64,000 nt of DNA, from NCBI GenBank assembly GCA_001692895.1, contig KV748186.1, forward strand, positions 186,001 to 250,000, written 5' to 3'. The notes under the pieces are model-generated. The model worked only from the letters and a program-made list of their open reading frames with translations, was not told the origin of the DNA and ran no database searches. This DNA comes from Cenococcum geophilum 1.58 (lineage: Eukaryota > Ascomycota > Dothideomycetes > Gloniales > Gloniaceae). This document shows positions 24,469-38,017 of this stretch, one piece after another. Both the position numbers and the translations under genes were made by a program. Numbering within the stretch: position 1 is the first letter of the stretch; the number at the start of each line of letters is the position of its first letter.

Positions 24469-27285
24469 CAGTGCTGCCAACAATCAAATATCCTGATTGA
24501 TTGGCGGGATATTTGATTGATTGACGCACGGGCCGTATTTAATTGAAGCTAGCCTAATTAACGGCTGATTTGATTGAACTTCCAATTAATTATTTGGCTA
24601 GGGGGTTGTCCTAGCAACATACCGCGATGCAGTAGCAGAAAGAATAAAAGGTAAGATATTAAGCTCATTAATTACAAGAATTCACTAGAATTTACTTTAA
24701 TTTATAAGATTTGCCTTTAGCTAGTGCCTCTAACACTTACTAGCCTCTATAACCTCTACTCCTAAGTAATTTCGCTTATCTATAATAAGCCTTTTGGCCG
24801 CTAAGAACACGCGTTCTACCTTACTACTTATTGCTAGTATTAAAAATATATTAAATGCTATACGTATAAGAATAGGAAAATTAGTTTAATGTTCCTTCTA
24901 CTATATAAGCGGGTCCTTAATTAATAGAAGCTAGCAATTAAAAGACCTTAGATAGGTATTAAGCTCTAGACTATCTATATCCTTCTTTTTCTGCTTATAA
25001 TACTTCCGTAATAGGTAATTAACTAAGAATATGTTATATATAAGGTAGAAAGATTTTACATTATTTAGCTAATTCTTAAAGTTAAAGGCGGAATTAACAT
25101 TAGGAACCTTTTTATAATAACTTAAAAAAAGGTCTTTAAATATCTTCCTTACGGTCTTAACCCAACTTAGATACTCTACCCACTTATCCTTAAAGTACTT
25201 AAATCGCTATATAGGGTAAAGGACAATAGCTATAACGTAAAGAGGTGAGAAATCTGTTAGCTTAAAGTACTTCTTAAGCTTTAGCCAGGCCGTGTTAATA
25301 CTAGTATTATAGTGCTTAGTTCGTTTAAAATTGGTATTAGACTTATTAATCTCCTTTTACGCCTTCTTAAGAACATTATATATAAAGTTTATACTATAGA
25401 GAACTCTCTATAGTGCGTTATATTGTCCTTTTTAATTAACTGTCTATGCTTAACCTTCCTTTTATTTATAAAGCTCCTAAAAGGGAACTAGTATTTTTTA
25501 CTACCTAATTAGGTCCTCCTAATTGGCCTCTTATAGAAAGTCTTATTAAAGGTTATAGGCACCCTACTAGTTTAGAAGTTTCCAGCGGGTTTAGTAAAGG
25601 GTAATAGTAGCATGTAGTTTAATTGCTAGCATTTATTAGTATAATAGCTAATATAAATTGTAATAACCTAGACGAATGGCTTTAAACCGAGCCTTAAATA
25701 ATTACTATCTTTATAATACTAAATTAAGAAGAAGAAGGGGTTGCTAAAACTAATATAAATAAATATATACAGCTAACCGCCAAGGCTTATTATATAGTAT
25801 GCTTAAGTTATATAGGTTACTATAAGCGCTACTATAGGAATATGCGGTATAAGTTGCCAGCTAGTAACTTATACCGCATATTACGGCCGCAAAGAGCCTA
25901 GAAATAGCGCGTAGTATAATACCCCTATAGTAACCCATAATGGTAATATACGGCATAATGGCAATATACGGCATATTATGGCGATATAGCGGCAATGTAG
26001 TAGGTAATATACTTTAGTACCGTTATATAAATAAAAGAAACAGGATATATTATAAGAAATTATAGCCTTAGTTAAATTCCACTAAATTCCTCTATCTACA
26101 AAAAGCTGGTAATATTGGAAGTCTTCCTCCTAGCACTCTCTAAATATTATTATCTTTATTAAATTATAGTTAATATAGATATAAATATTATAGAGCTTGC
26201 CAATTAGGCCTATACTATTCTAAATTTTAAATACTTTATCGTATAAAGCACCGGCTAGCTTCTACTTAAGCTTAGTAATACCCTTACTAAATAGTAAGGC
26301 CTTAATAACTAGGTTAATAATATAACCAAGATATCACAGGCGTAAATAGCCAACATTAATATTAAACTAAGTTGCTAGCTCCTTTAGCATAGTATTATTA
26401 TCCGTAGCATTATCTATTATAAACACCCCAAGATTCTAGCTAATCTCGTAGTTATTAATAATATTAGCTATAATTTCTGCAATTAATTAGCCAGATTTTA
26501 CTCCATTTACTTTCCGGAAACCTAGAAGACAGTACTTAAGCTTATACTCCTCACTAATAAAGTAAGCATATATCGCCATATACTTATTATAATTTAGAGA
26601 GCGCCAGCTATTAAGTAAGAGGTTGATTTTACTTTTTACATATAAAATCTTGTCCTTAATCTGTGTCTTCCTTAACTAAAATATATCCATTACCTAGCCC
26701 CTAATTATAGTATGCGAGGATAGAAGGATTGCTTTAATCTTAGGTTGGCTAAAAATAAGAAGCTATTAAAATTATATATTTTAAATAGTCGCAAAGCTAA
26801 AATCATAGGCAATAATTATGTTAATAAGGTCCTTTTTATATTTAAGATCGTTAAATAGCAGTAGAAGAAGACTACATTATATAAAGCCTGCGTAAGTAGA
26901 ACTTTGTCCTTATAATAAGATAAAGTTAGAATCCCCGCCGGCTCCAGTTATTCTATAGGTCTTTTTTAAATGAGATATAATTAATAAGGTAGAGATTGCA
27001 TTAAAGAGCTAGGTACCATAAGCCTTTTTTTAATAGCAGCGCTTATAGAGCTAGAGCTTCTTATAGTCCTTTACTTATAGATTAGCTCTATACTAATAAA
27101 CCTAGGAAACCTTTACCTTTGTATTTAGTACCTGTTTATTATGTAAGCGATACTATATATCCTAAAGAAGCTAGCCGCGGTATTTAAGAGTATTAAATTA
27201 AATGTTAAAAGCGTAGGCGTGCGAGGTCTAAGTGGGCTAAGATACTTCTAAGGTAGTCTTAAGTAAATCAGAATTAGATAATTAA
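24469..27285 (-). mobile_element. hAT element, main (3') part, inserted in Fot1
   Basis: It begins at 24469 with the terminus CAGTGCTGCCAACAATCAA; the matching opposite terminus is at 48212. Reverse-strand coding carries the hAT C-terminal dimerisation signature (RVFLAAKRLIIDKRNYLGVE near 24740-24800). The upstream transposase is decayed by stops. The right border at 27281-27285 (ATTAA, reverse TTAAT) is the target duplication of gypsy B. The first 243 bp of this hAT lie at 48212-48454. Confidence 0.82.
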
Positions 27286-27705
27286 TATAACGGAGCCTTA
27301 TAGTAGGAACTACGGTGGACTCGTTAATAGGCTAGGTATATAGGTATTGCCAGAAGTCAACAACGTAATAATAACTAGTGGAGTAGTTGCCTAATAGATT
27401 AACTCTAATTATATTCTAAGAATCACTATAAGGAAGGAACTATCTAGGTAGGGACTAAGGGTCCTTAAATACACAACCATACTCCTAAGAAAGTCGTTAC
27501 TCTGTCTGCTCTATCTGCTCTATTCGCTCTATTACAGATTTTATAAATTATATAGATTATATAGATTATATTACGTAACTCTACTTACTATTCCTTATTA
27601 CATAGTTCCACGGGTTCTATCTTAGACCGTACTTATATTAACCAACTAGCTTCTTCCAACTTCTCTCCAAATAGTCATAATATTGTACTTAAAGCGTTCG
27701 TAACA
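27286..27705 (-). repeat. 3' LTR of gypsy B (420 bp)
   Basis: The reverse strand begins TGTTACGAACGCTTTAAGTAC and ends GGCTCCGTTATA. It has the same length and order as 48455-48874, with scattered transition differences. It is followed on the reverse strand by TTAAT, which pairs with TCAAT at 48450-48454. Confidence 0.88.
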
Positions 27706-30700
27706 CTATCTCCCTCCTCTTTATCTTTGTCCTTAAAGATACCTAGCATCTCTAAGTTGTTTATTAGAGGTATAATATCTATCTAATTAATTTGTTTAAT
27801 ATTATTACTTATAATACCTAAAGCACCTTCTTCTTCTTTAACTCTTTATTATACATATATAGTCTCCTCTATACTATTACTTAGTGAAGTAATACTATCT
27901 CCGTGTTCTTGTTGCGCGAAAGAGGGGTTAGTCTATATTACGTTAGCGAGTCCTTTATCTTAATAACCGTTCTCTTATTTAGAGTGCACTAAAGCAAATA
28001 TTTAATCGTCTTATAATATTCGCTTAATTTCTAACGCTAAGTTCCCTAAGTAATTTATTATAGGGTTTTATATTTAATTTGCTGCTATAAAGCTTAATAA
28101 TAAGCTATTTATCGCCTTAATAGAACTTTATCGTTTATATAACGCTAAAAAAGAGGCTGCTGATGCTTAATAACGGGCTTTTAACTCTTATCTTACTGCT
28201 TCTACTTAGTTAGTTTGTCTTAAGAAAGTTCGCAAGAAGGTTTATTCTAAGGAGTAGAAACTTATAAAATAAGGTTTATAGAAACTTAGTAATAAAAGAA
28301 CGGATTCTCTTCTAATAGAGAAGGAAACAACTCTAAGTAGTTTAGCAGTAGTTCTTCCTAGGTCCCCTTTAGGTGACTTATTCTTTAGCGATTCTTCTTT
28401 ATTAATATTACCTAACCTTTTCTCTTTTAATACTCCTATACCTTTCCTATAGCGTTTTTTAGGTTCTTTAGTAGCTTCTAGGTAGTCTTATTATAGCCTA
28501 TTTACTTTACCTTATACTATATTTTATCGTCTATATCCTTATAACTAACGATCTTTAAAACTTACTATTTATCTTCCTCTTATCCTTTATATGTGTCTAC
28601 TTTATAAACCGGTGGCTTAATATTTCCATGTGCTAGCTCTAGCATTGCAATATACTATATAGGGTAGATTTTTATTCTAGCTAGTAGGTTTAATTTAAAT
28701 ATAACTAATAAAATTCTTTATATAATTTTAAAAGGTCCTAGTCTAACGTAGTTTAACTTCTTGCTTAGTTGTTAACTCTTAAAATTTTTATATAGTAGCC
28801 ATACTTTATCTCCCTCCTTAAGATTTAGTCCTTTAGATCTCTTAGCATTATAGTACTTTTTTATCCTTTACTGTACTACCTTAGCTATTTCCGTAAGGTT
28901 TATATAAAGATTTATTAAACTCTTTATTCTTTACTTAGCTATACTACTTATCTTCTTTACTTAACGTAGCGATAATAAGGTCCTTAGCTTATATCCGTAA
29001 TTCGCCTTAAATAGTAACGTGCCTATTCCTTCTTATAGTGTTGTATTATATATAAACTATATAACTAGTAATAGTAATACTTAATTATTCTATATATGGT
29101 TAATATAATGCCTTAAATACTATTCTAGTATCTAATTTAATCTTTCCGTTTAACCGTCTGTCTATAAATAATATACGGTAAAAGTTACTGCTTAAACTCT
29201 TTACTCTACTAAGAATACTTCCTAGAATACTGCTATAAATCTTAAATCTCTATCTAATATAATTTTACTTAGTACTCTATATCTTATAAATACTTCTTTA
29301 ATATAGATTCTAGCGATATCTTCCGCTAATATTTCTTCTAAATATGCTATAAAGTATCCCTACTTTATAAGCTTGTCTANTATTACTAANATNNNNTTAT
29401 AATCTNATCNNGTNATAGGATCTCTTAACTTTAGTAACTTAATAATAAAGTCCTATAATATAACCTCCTATAGTCTCTCTAGTATTTTAATAGGTTATAG
29501 CTCTCCATACGGCTTATGCCTTATTAGTTTATTTCTTTAGCAATTTAGATATTCTTTTATAACTTGCCTAGCTAGTCCCTAGATTCTATTAATAATATAC
29601 TCCTCTTAAAGTCTTAACACTAAGCCTATAGCTCCGTTATATCCTTAAGTTAGTCCTTTATAAAATAACTTAATAAATTCCTTTATAATAGACCTTGGTA
29701 CGTACGTCGCTTCTTAATTTTTATACTGCTCTAAGTCTAGATCCTCTGTTTATACGTCTAGGATCTTTTATATCTAATTACTCTCTAGTAAATTATAGAT
29801 CTGTTCTTCTTATATTACTATAATTTTCGGATAATTATATCTAATTAATTTATCTATATCCCTTCGCAATAAAACCCCTAATAGCTTTTTATCGTTTTAT
29901 AGTTTAGCCTTTCTACTTAGAGCGTCTGCTTATATATTCTTTATACCCTTAGTATACTAAATCTTAAAATGGTATTCTATAAGCATCTCCGCCTATCTAA
30001 CCTGTCTATAATTAAGTTCTTTTATTATTAGAAACCCTATTAGGTTCTTATAATCCATTTTAACTATAAATGGTTTTTCTATACCTTATAAGAATAATCT
30101 CTATTTTTTTAGTGCTATAACTATACCTAATAACTCCTTATTATAGATGTTATAGTTTAGTTCCGGTAGTGTTATCTTTTAACTATAGTATACCACTAGG
30201 TGCTATCTATCTTTATATTTCTATAGAAAGCACGCTCCTAGTATATAGTCTAATGTATCTGTTTTAACTACTGTCTCTAACTATAGTTAATAGATTTTAA
30301 GGACTAGCTCCTAGGTAAATAACTACTTAATCTTTTTAAACAGTTCCTTTTATTCCTCTCCCTATACCTATAGTTCTTCCTTTTTTATTAATCTTATAAG
30401 TAGCTTAATATTCTTTAACTAATAAGCTATAAACCTTCTATAGTAATTATAGAACCCCAGAAATAACCTTAACTATATTATATTTTCTAGTTCTTGCCAA
30501 TTTACTATAGCCTTAATCTTCTTTAGATCTATACTAAGTTAGCCTAGTTTAATAATAAATCTAACGAAATCTATCTTTTTAGTAAAGAATTTGTATTTCT
30601 TAATTACTACTAGCATCTATTCTTCCTATAGTCTCTTTAAGACCTATTTAACGTGTTCTCTATATTCTTCCTTACTTATTAAGTAGATGATAATATTATT

Positions 30701-33700
30701 AAGGTATACCATAATAAATTTATCTAAGTGTTCTCTTAATATATTGTTAATACGCTTCTAAAACATTGCTAGTACGTTTATAAGCCTAAATTATATAACT
30801 AGTAGTTTATATAGTCCTTCCTTTAACCTAAAGGCTGCCTTCTATTTATTATCTTCCTTAATTCTAATCTAATAGTACGCCTATCTTAGATCTATCTTTA
30901 TAAAGATTTACACGTTACCTATCCTATCCTAGATCTTGCTAATTAAGGGTAAAGGATACCTATCCTTCCTAGTAATGCTATTTAACTGTCTATAGTTAAT
31001 ATATAGCCTAAGTTTTCTATTCTTCTTTAGTACGAATAGTACTGGATATCTCGCTAATAACTGCGATGGTCTAATGTATCCTTTTTAAAGATTTTCCTAG
31101 ATAAACTCCTTAAGTGCCTATAACTCTTTTTCTATTAACTTATAAGTTGGGTAGAACCTTAGACTTATTCTTAGTTTTAACTCTATTTTATAGTTCTACG
31201 CTATATACTCTAACAGCTTTTTACTTTCTAGTAACTATAGCTTCTTACTATACTTATGGTATCTCTTTAGTATATAACTTAATTCTTAATTAGTTTCCTT
31301 ATATATTGCTCTAACTTAATACCATACTAACTTAGTTTGCTATTATATCTTATATTATTATATATCTCTAATATTAACCTAACCTATAACCCAATTAATC
31401 TTTAGATTATATTCCTATAACTAAGGCATTCCTAATATTGCCTTATTATTCCCTAATGGTAATATATTAAAAGATATCTTAACTTATCTCCCTTTAATAG
31501 TTATCTAAATTAGTCCTGTTTTAAGATTAATAATACCTCCTCTATAGGCTATTAGATCTCCTAAAATTATTACTAATAAATAAGGGTGCTCTTTTTGCCT
31601 ATGTGGTAGCCCTATCCTTTTAACTGCTGCTAGTAAGATATAGTTCCTTATTACTCCACTATCTACTAATACTTTAAACTGCTAATCTTACCATTTAATT
31701 TTTAGGTTTAGGTATTGTCCTTAAATTCCTTTAAGGGTTTAAGGCTCTACTACTAGCTCCTTTTAGTCCTATGGGCCTCTACTTTTCCTAACTATTAGCT
31801 ACTTAATCCTATTACACTTAGCTTACTCTTTAGCCAATACCTAGTTTACTTTTTATCTTTAATATGCTATAGATAGGTATTCTTTAGATATTCCCACCAT
31901 TATCATCTATCTAAGTATTCTTCCATAAGGAATCTTTTTAGTTAAAGTGCTAAACTTCCTTCCTCTTAGACTTCTGCTAGATGCTAGCTGTGTATATACT
32001 TAGCATTTCTATACTATTATTTATCTGTTATCTAGTATATCCTTATAAGGTATTTCTAGTTCTTTTCTTTTGAATTTTTATGCATTTTGTATATATTATC
32101 CACGCATGCAATCTATGATAGCGTATAGTATGCCGCGTGCTTTAGGTTAACTCTTAGCTCGTTTTTATCCTTAAGTTTAAACCTCTATCATACTAATCTA
32201 AACGTTGCGACTTTATTTACAGGTACTAAAATATATCTTTTACTTTTCTAGTCCTCTAATTATTCCTTTAGATCCTTTAATATTATAATTAAGGCTCCCT
32301 TAATATAATTTATTACTTTTTCTATAATTAAGTGGTTTTAGATAACTTTTTTATCCAACTATATATAGAAATCTTCCTACTTATCATTATATCGTTGCCT
32401 ATACCACTTTTAGTACAGCTACTAGAGTATATACGATCTGTCCGTAAGGAAGTATCTTCTTATTACTACGTTATAATAGCCTTTTATATGTCGTTTCTTA
32501 AACCTAATAGAAATCCCTAGATCCTCTTCTTATTCCAGTTCGGTAAGCCACTTAGCTCTTAGTGTGCCTATCTTAGGTCTATTAGTAATTCTTTATACGG
32601 GTACTTTGTCCTTTATACAACCTAGTATACTAAATCTTATATCTAGTTTCTTTTCTTACTATAAGGTAATTCTTGCTCTAAATTCCTCTATAGTTTCTTT
32701 CTTTTCGCGTCTTATAAGTAGATCTTTAAAGTCTTCTTACTTCTTAATCTTAGTATTAAACTCTTAATCTTTAGTCTAAATATCTTATTTAACTAGTAAG
32801 TCCTCTAGGTCTATATATCTATCTCCTAGTCTAACTACTATTTATATTATAGATTCTCTAATCTATAGCAAAGCCGCTTACTTCTTGCTTATAGGTATCC
32901 TTATTTATACTCCAAATTCTTAACCCCTTAGATTCTTTAATCCTAAGCTTGCCTCTTTCTTAAGCCGCGCTCCAGCCTTAGTCTAACTAGGCTTTACTAG
33001 TATTCTTATCTCGTCTTAAGAGTCTTAAATCTCACTTATCTCGTCTTAAGAATCTTATACTGTTAGGAATACTTATCCTAAGCTTATTCATATATTCTTA
33101 AACTAAGCTACTACCCTACTTTATTAGTTTACGTCTATTATAGGTCCTTAAGCATACCTTATCTCGTCTTAAGAATCTTAGTTATCTTTTATCCTATCTT
33201 AAGAATCTTAAGCCTTTAGCCTTTTGCCTTTATTAAGTAATAAGCTAGTACTAGCAGTTATCTGCTTACTTAATTATCTCTAGATATTACTCCTTCCGTC
33301 TTATAAAGTAATAGATGCCGTATCTAACGGTATTATAATACCTGTTACTAAACCTTACTTTATAGCGGTCTTAGTCTCTACTTCTATTACATTATTAAGG
33401 TTTAGATACCCCTAGTTAGTTCCTTTACTATCCTTATCGCTATTAATTAATAAGTACTCTAACTCCATTATTATTATTACTAATCGTTATCCGTATGTTA
33501 CTATAATATCTTAATCTAGCTTATAGAGTTAATCTTATTCTTTATCTAACTCTTTAGTTCCTTTAAGTCCTCTTAACTCTGGCTCTTATAGCTAATAGCT
33601 TACACTATACTTAGCGTCTTTATAAATTTAGCATGCGTTATTATAATAAAACGCAAAACTTCTAATTAAATACTCTTTTGTTCTTTATAGTACACTATTA

Positions 33701-34797
33701 TCCCTCTATACGTGTGTGTTATATACTATTAGTCTAGTTCCCTTTACTACGTAATAACTCTAACCACCTCTATAGTCTCTAGCAAAATAACCCTATTTTT
33801 CGCAATTTATATAAGCTCCGTCTTTAAACTATTACTTTTATTATAGAGTCCGCTTAAACGTCTTTCACTATTAAAATTCTTAGTTTAGCCTATACTCCTT
33901 AGTCCTATAATTACTTAATCCTTAACTTTTAGGTTTTTATAGTTACTTTCCCTATCTCTTATAGGTTTCTTTAGTACCGCTTAAGTCTATTAGCTCTACG
34001 CCATACTATAGTTTCTAACTTAGCTTTAGTTATTACGTACTCTATGTCTTATATAACTATAGAACTCTATCTTAGCCCTTCTTAGCCTATTCTCTTTAGA
34101 AGATCCTATTATTAATCTTAATCACTTAATCTATTAATTCCCTTAAGGTATCCATATCTTCCATTAGAATAATTACATCCTAAACTTTAGCCTTAAGTCC
34201 CTATTTATACTATACTATAAGCGCTTTATTATTCCATTTAACCTATATAGTAAGTATTTAAAACTATATTATATACTTAATTGCTAAAGTTCGCTATATT
34301 AGGTCCTAAAGCTTTTTTTCCGCTATAGTTATTGCTTCTAGGTCTCTAAATATCTATATTAATTATTCCGCGAATTTTACCTAGCTAGAAAACATAAATT
34401 ATACCTCTTAATTAGTAGTAGTTATTCTATTAGTCTATATTTCCGTTAAGTAGGGTTTAAACTATTTAAGTGCCTAACCTATTAGGAATAGTCCTACGTA
34501 GGCTATCTAATTTATTATTATGGCTAACTTAGCCCCTTCTTATATAACTTTAAAATACATTTACGTTAGGAATCCTTTAAGCTTTAATCTCTCCCCTAAG
34601 AATTGTTTAATTAAAGGTAACTTAACCTTTACTGCTCCAATCCTATTAAGTCTTTTTTTAAGTATTTAGTTGTTCTTATTTAACCTATTAACAATTTCCT
34701 ATAACTGCCTAACCGTAACTAGTTATAAGTTAGTATCTTGTATATTTATATCTCCACTTAACCTTAAAGTAGTTACTACTGTTAACGGTTATTTCCC
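27286..34797 (-). mobile_element. Ty3/gypsy element B (3' LTR plus internal region), inserted in hAT
   Basis: On the reverse strand: gag starts near 34740 (DTNL-LVTVRQL-EIVNRLNKNN), followed by a protease region near 31600, reverse transcriptase about 30400-31100, integrase about 29300-29900 and the post-integrase region (NYVRLGPFKII, about 28720-28770). The 3' LTR is 27286-27705, preceded on the coding side by a polypurine tract (AAAGAGGAGGGAGATAG, reverse of 27706-27722). No LTR exists at the 34.8-kb end; the missing 5' LTR is at 48455-48874 on the other strand. N bases occur at about 29381-29412. Coding is destroyed by RIP-type stops. Confidence 0.85.
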
Positions 34798-35088
34798 CAT
34801 CATGGAGGGTCCTGGCAGCATACGCTGCGGAGTTTAACTCCTGGCTCTCAATTTTCTAAATCTAGGGCATAGCCTGTGTAAGCTGATGAAGATGCATGAA
34901 GCTCGGATGCTTGGATACAGCCCTTTCGGGATTGGTTCCAAAGCCTTGCGCGATCGGTATAAAGTCATGCATTATTTCAGCTCTCTCATTGTTCAGCCAA
35001 AATCACAATGAAATGACTTGGACCAGATTTTCGCCTTATTCGTGGCTATCCACGAAAGCTCCAATATATAACGCGATTGCATAGCAAG
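34798..35088. other. Breakpoint-flanking non-coding sequence
   Basis: At about 34,797 the AT-rich gypsy sequence stops abruptly and normal-composition sequence begins, with no LTR between. A TATATAA motif occurs near 35065. Only short open frames are present. This is one proposed inversion breakpoint. Confidence 0.6.
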
Positions 35089-36128
35089 ATGAGCTCATCC
35101 GCTATTGGAAAGGCGCCATCCCTCGTGGAGAAACCCACAGAGAAACAACTTCAACGCGTGCCAGAGCCTCAACCCTATTACTATTTCATAGACGGAGAAT
35201 GGTAGGCTATAATTACAGGCGTGAAACAGCAGAATATCTCATTCGAAACCATAACAGGTCTCCGTCTCATAACGCGGAATATCGACTTCATGGCCCCATT
35301 TGCTGAAGCCTGAATGGCATCCGCTCTTAATTATCTTGAGAGCGTTATTTCGGATATTCCAAAATCTTAAGCCGCAGTATTTTCCTTCAAGAAATGGTAG
35401 GCTCGGTTCTCAAGCAAATTGGAAATACGCCTTGGGTCCGTAGCCTCTTCGCCTTAACAGATTGCACTTCATTAAATTGGGGCTCTAGCTCTTATGACAC
35501 CGTCACTCTGCTCGATCACCGTTTGAGCGTGAAGCAGGTTTCCAGATTAAGGTACCTCTCGGAATGCCTTCGTAATGGTCTATTAGTGGATATGGCTATT
35601 TATTATGTCTACGAAAACGCTTTGGAGGAGGCCGCGGAGCCAACTTTGCAGAAGAGTATCTTCGGGTTTTGTGATATCCATCTTGATTCTATGGCCTCCA
35701 ACCTGCCATTGCGTCTATTGCAGATAAAAGGTGTAGAAAAATAGTTTCATGACGATGCGTATGCGGGAGTTTTTGCAAGAGATATGGATGCCAATAAACC
35801 CTTGGATCGAACACTACCTCAAGAGAATGGGTTCAGGGATGCGTGTCTTGAACTTGGGGTTAAGGAAGATGCTGAAGAGGGATGCACTTGGGATTTCCAG
35901 AGTCAAGAGATGGCGAGGAAACGATATGGGCCCACTCGGCTGGATAAGGTGCTATATTGTGGTGAGATTGGGGCTGGGAGTCTGGAAAAGATAGGAATGG
36001 GAGTAACTGTTGAAGATGAGGTCATCAGGGAGATGTTAGGAGAGCGAGCTGAATGGCTCAGTTCAAGCTCACAGGTTCGGCGGGGCTACTTCTACAATCA
36101 GAGGATGAAGTCCTTATACTGTGATTGA
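35089..36128 (+). pseudogene. Endonuclease/exonuclease/phosphatase (EEP) family pseudogene
   Basis: The start reads MSSSAIGKAPSLVEK. The conserved strand LRLIT-NIDFMAPF and the following MASALNYLESVISDIPKS are visible, then a shift of frame near 35390 into GSVLKQIGNTPWVRSLFALTD, the TTLIDRRL-like segment (VTLLDHRLSVKQVSR), FCDIHLDSM and, after another stop at 35742, FHDDAYAGVFARDMDANKP, then TRLDKVLY. These match the order of fungal EEP proteins (Tdp2/Mg-dependent phosphodiesterase type). At least four in-frame stops and one frameshift interrupt it. The usual GDFNA catalytic motif reads RDMDA and the usual Trp of LITWN is Arg. It lies next to gypsy B and just downstream of the reverse-strand oxidoreductase gene. 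It is non-functional. Confidence 0.8.
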
Positions 36129-36315
36129 CATTTAAGAAGACTGGTCGTTACAATGCCGAAGGACTCTGCGGCCCTCTATACCACTGCGTACCATCTTCGT
36201 AGCCTGCACAGCCGTTCCACAGACCCTAATTTGAAATGCTAAAGAAAAAAATTCCTTCACCATATGCCGAAATTTGCTCTTCACAGAAAGAATGTAGCGC
36301 TCAGCTCTGCTAATC

Positions 36316-37693
36316 TTATGCCCCATTCACAATGGGCTGCGGCTCAAAGAAAGGGTAATCTGTATATCCCTTCTCCGGTGGATTCGCTCCATAAAATGTT
36401 GACCGATCATATTGATTAAGTGGCAATCCCTCGCGCAGCCTCTTTGGCAAATCTGGGTTAGCTAGGTACCATCGACCAAATATGATTGCATCAGCATCAT
36501 CAGTTTCAACTTTCAGTGCCGCGTTATCTCTATTGAATCCACCTGCAGCAAGAAACTTGACCCCGCCTCTGGCAAGGATCCGCCGGAAGGGGACAAGAGA
36601 GTTCGGGTTTTTGACCGTGGCCTCAGCTTCTACGCCACTTTCTGGAGAGGTGTAGGCGGCTAGAGCATCCATTTTGGCTTGCTCATCAAGTACTTCATCA
36701 AAGCGTGGCTCAACCCTGGGAAGGTTTAGATAGTGGATATGCTATTCGAATACAGAAGAGATATCTTACATGTGAACGTATGCGGGTCTTTGAGTCTCCG
36801 GAAGGCTTGCAATTTGCGCACAAAGATAAGCCCAGTGCTTGTTCGGATTGCTGTCTTTGGTATCCTGGAAATAATTGTAGGGAGATAGCCGAATACCCAC
36901 ACGATCACTCCCGATGGCTTCACACGTTGCCTTTATAACCTCCAAAGGAAACCGGCATCGATTTTCTACAAAGCCTCCGTAGGAATCTGTCCGTCTGTTC
37001 ACGTTGTCATGAAGGAATTGGTCGATCAAGTAGCCGTTAGCACCGTGTATTTCGACTCCATCGAATCCGGCCTCTAGTGCGCGTTTTGCTGCTGCAGCAA
37101 ACTCTTTAGTTGTTGAATGGATTTCATCAATTGTCATCGGTCGTGGTGGATTATTGGAGTATTCGGTTCCATCGAGTGCTTTGCCGGTTATTGGTATATT
37201 GCTTGAGCTTGTGGGCTGCTGTCCATTCCTGAATGATGTAGGTGATGCTCTCCCAGTATGCCAAATTTGGCAAAAGATAAAACCTCCTTTGGAGTGTACC
37301 GCGTCTGTGACCTTTTTCCAGCCGGAAATTTGAGAGGGAGAGAATATGCCTGGTACGCCTGGATAACCGCCCGCCTGGGCATCTTCGTTAGTGAATGAAT
37401 CTACAGCCTTTGGCCCAAGAACTCACATAATGACAAATGTCAGTAGCTTCGGTTAGCTGAAACCCGCCTCTATTCGCTCGCTGCTTATAGTACTCGACAT
37501 TTAAGTCACACGGTACGAAGATGCCATCACTCTCTTTCCTTGCTCGCATACGCGTCAATGGGGCCTGGCAGACTCTGTGGTCTAATTCCAACCTTCCTAG
37601 TTTCAATGGTTTAAAAAGCGCCGAGTCCTTTAGAGGTGCAGGGCCTGGGACTGATGGTGCTCCTGCCATGGTGATGTAGCGGGAGTTAATCAA
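36316..37693 (-). CDS. hxnT: Old Yellow Enzyme-type NADH:flavin oxidoreductase (HxnT-like)
   Basis: Proposed exons: 37427-37693, 36770-37374, 36316-36715; introns of 52 and 54 bp are GT-AG and in frame; about 423 residues (415 if the second Met, at 37669, MAGAPSVPGP, is used). FMN-dependent TIM barrel: N-terminal FKPLKLGRLELDHRV and APLTRMRA, IWHTGRAS, the central EIHGANGYLIDQFLHDNVN with the His-x-x-Asn pair that holds the substrate carbonyl, RTDSYGG, and the C-terminal phosphate-binding FLAAGGFNRDNA plus IIFGRWYLANPDLP. The family reduces activated C=C bonds with NAD(P)H. It is divergent from the adjacent xanthine-dehydrogenase-type gene, the arrangement I associate with hxnT/hxnS in A. nidulans. 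Family certain; role in nicotinate breakdown inferred from context. Confidence 0.85.
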
Positions 37694-38017
37694 AGTGATT
37701 TTAATTCTGGGATGGGAAACTTAAATATAATAGGAAATTTTAAGGAAAATATGATTTCTATATAGCCCATGCCAGCCTTGTAGAGCTTCCAAAGCCATCA
37801 CGTCGATAACCAAGCCTCGGGTTCACTTTGACGTCGTAAAGATGGGGCTGGCAGAGTGGGAGAAAGGTGGGATACCCGAAACCTAGCCGAGCAAAGTAGC
37901 TGCAAGCTGCGGATCCATGCGGACGGGGCATCAGCGGTGTGAATGGTAGCGTCAGCAGTTGAGGGGTCCTCGTTTTGGTGGCGATTACTGCATACCAGAT
38001 AATCCGACCTTGGAAAA
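37694..38017. promoter_or_regulatory. Divergent hxnT/hxnS promoter region
   Basis: A 324-bp space separates the two divergent start codons. Two HGATAR-type sites are visible on the forward strand, CGATAA (37804-37809) and AGATAA (37997-38002). In ascomycetes such sites can bind the nitrogen regulator AreA/Nit2, which would suit a pathway releasing ammonia. Six-base motifs are common by chance, so regulation is inference. The left 80 bp are AT-rich. Confidence 0.4.

Noticed and set aside
24170..24529. 119-codon frame taken as a complete small gene
   Set aside because: It is the DDE part of a Fot1 transposase fused to hAT terminal sequence at its N-terminus; the Met start lies in the hAT.
32332..32767. 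Forward open frames of 62 and 67 codons
   Set aside because: They lie antisense within gypsy B and their sequence is low-complexity hydrophobic translation of AT-rich DNA.
36705..36938. 77-codon forward frame
   Set aside because: Antisense shadow of the Old Yellow Enzyme gene.
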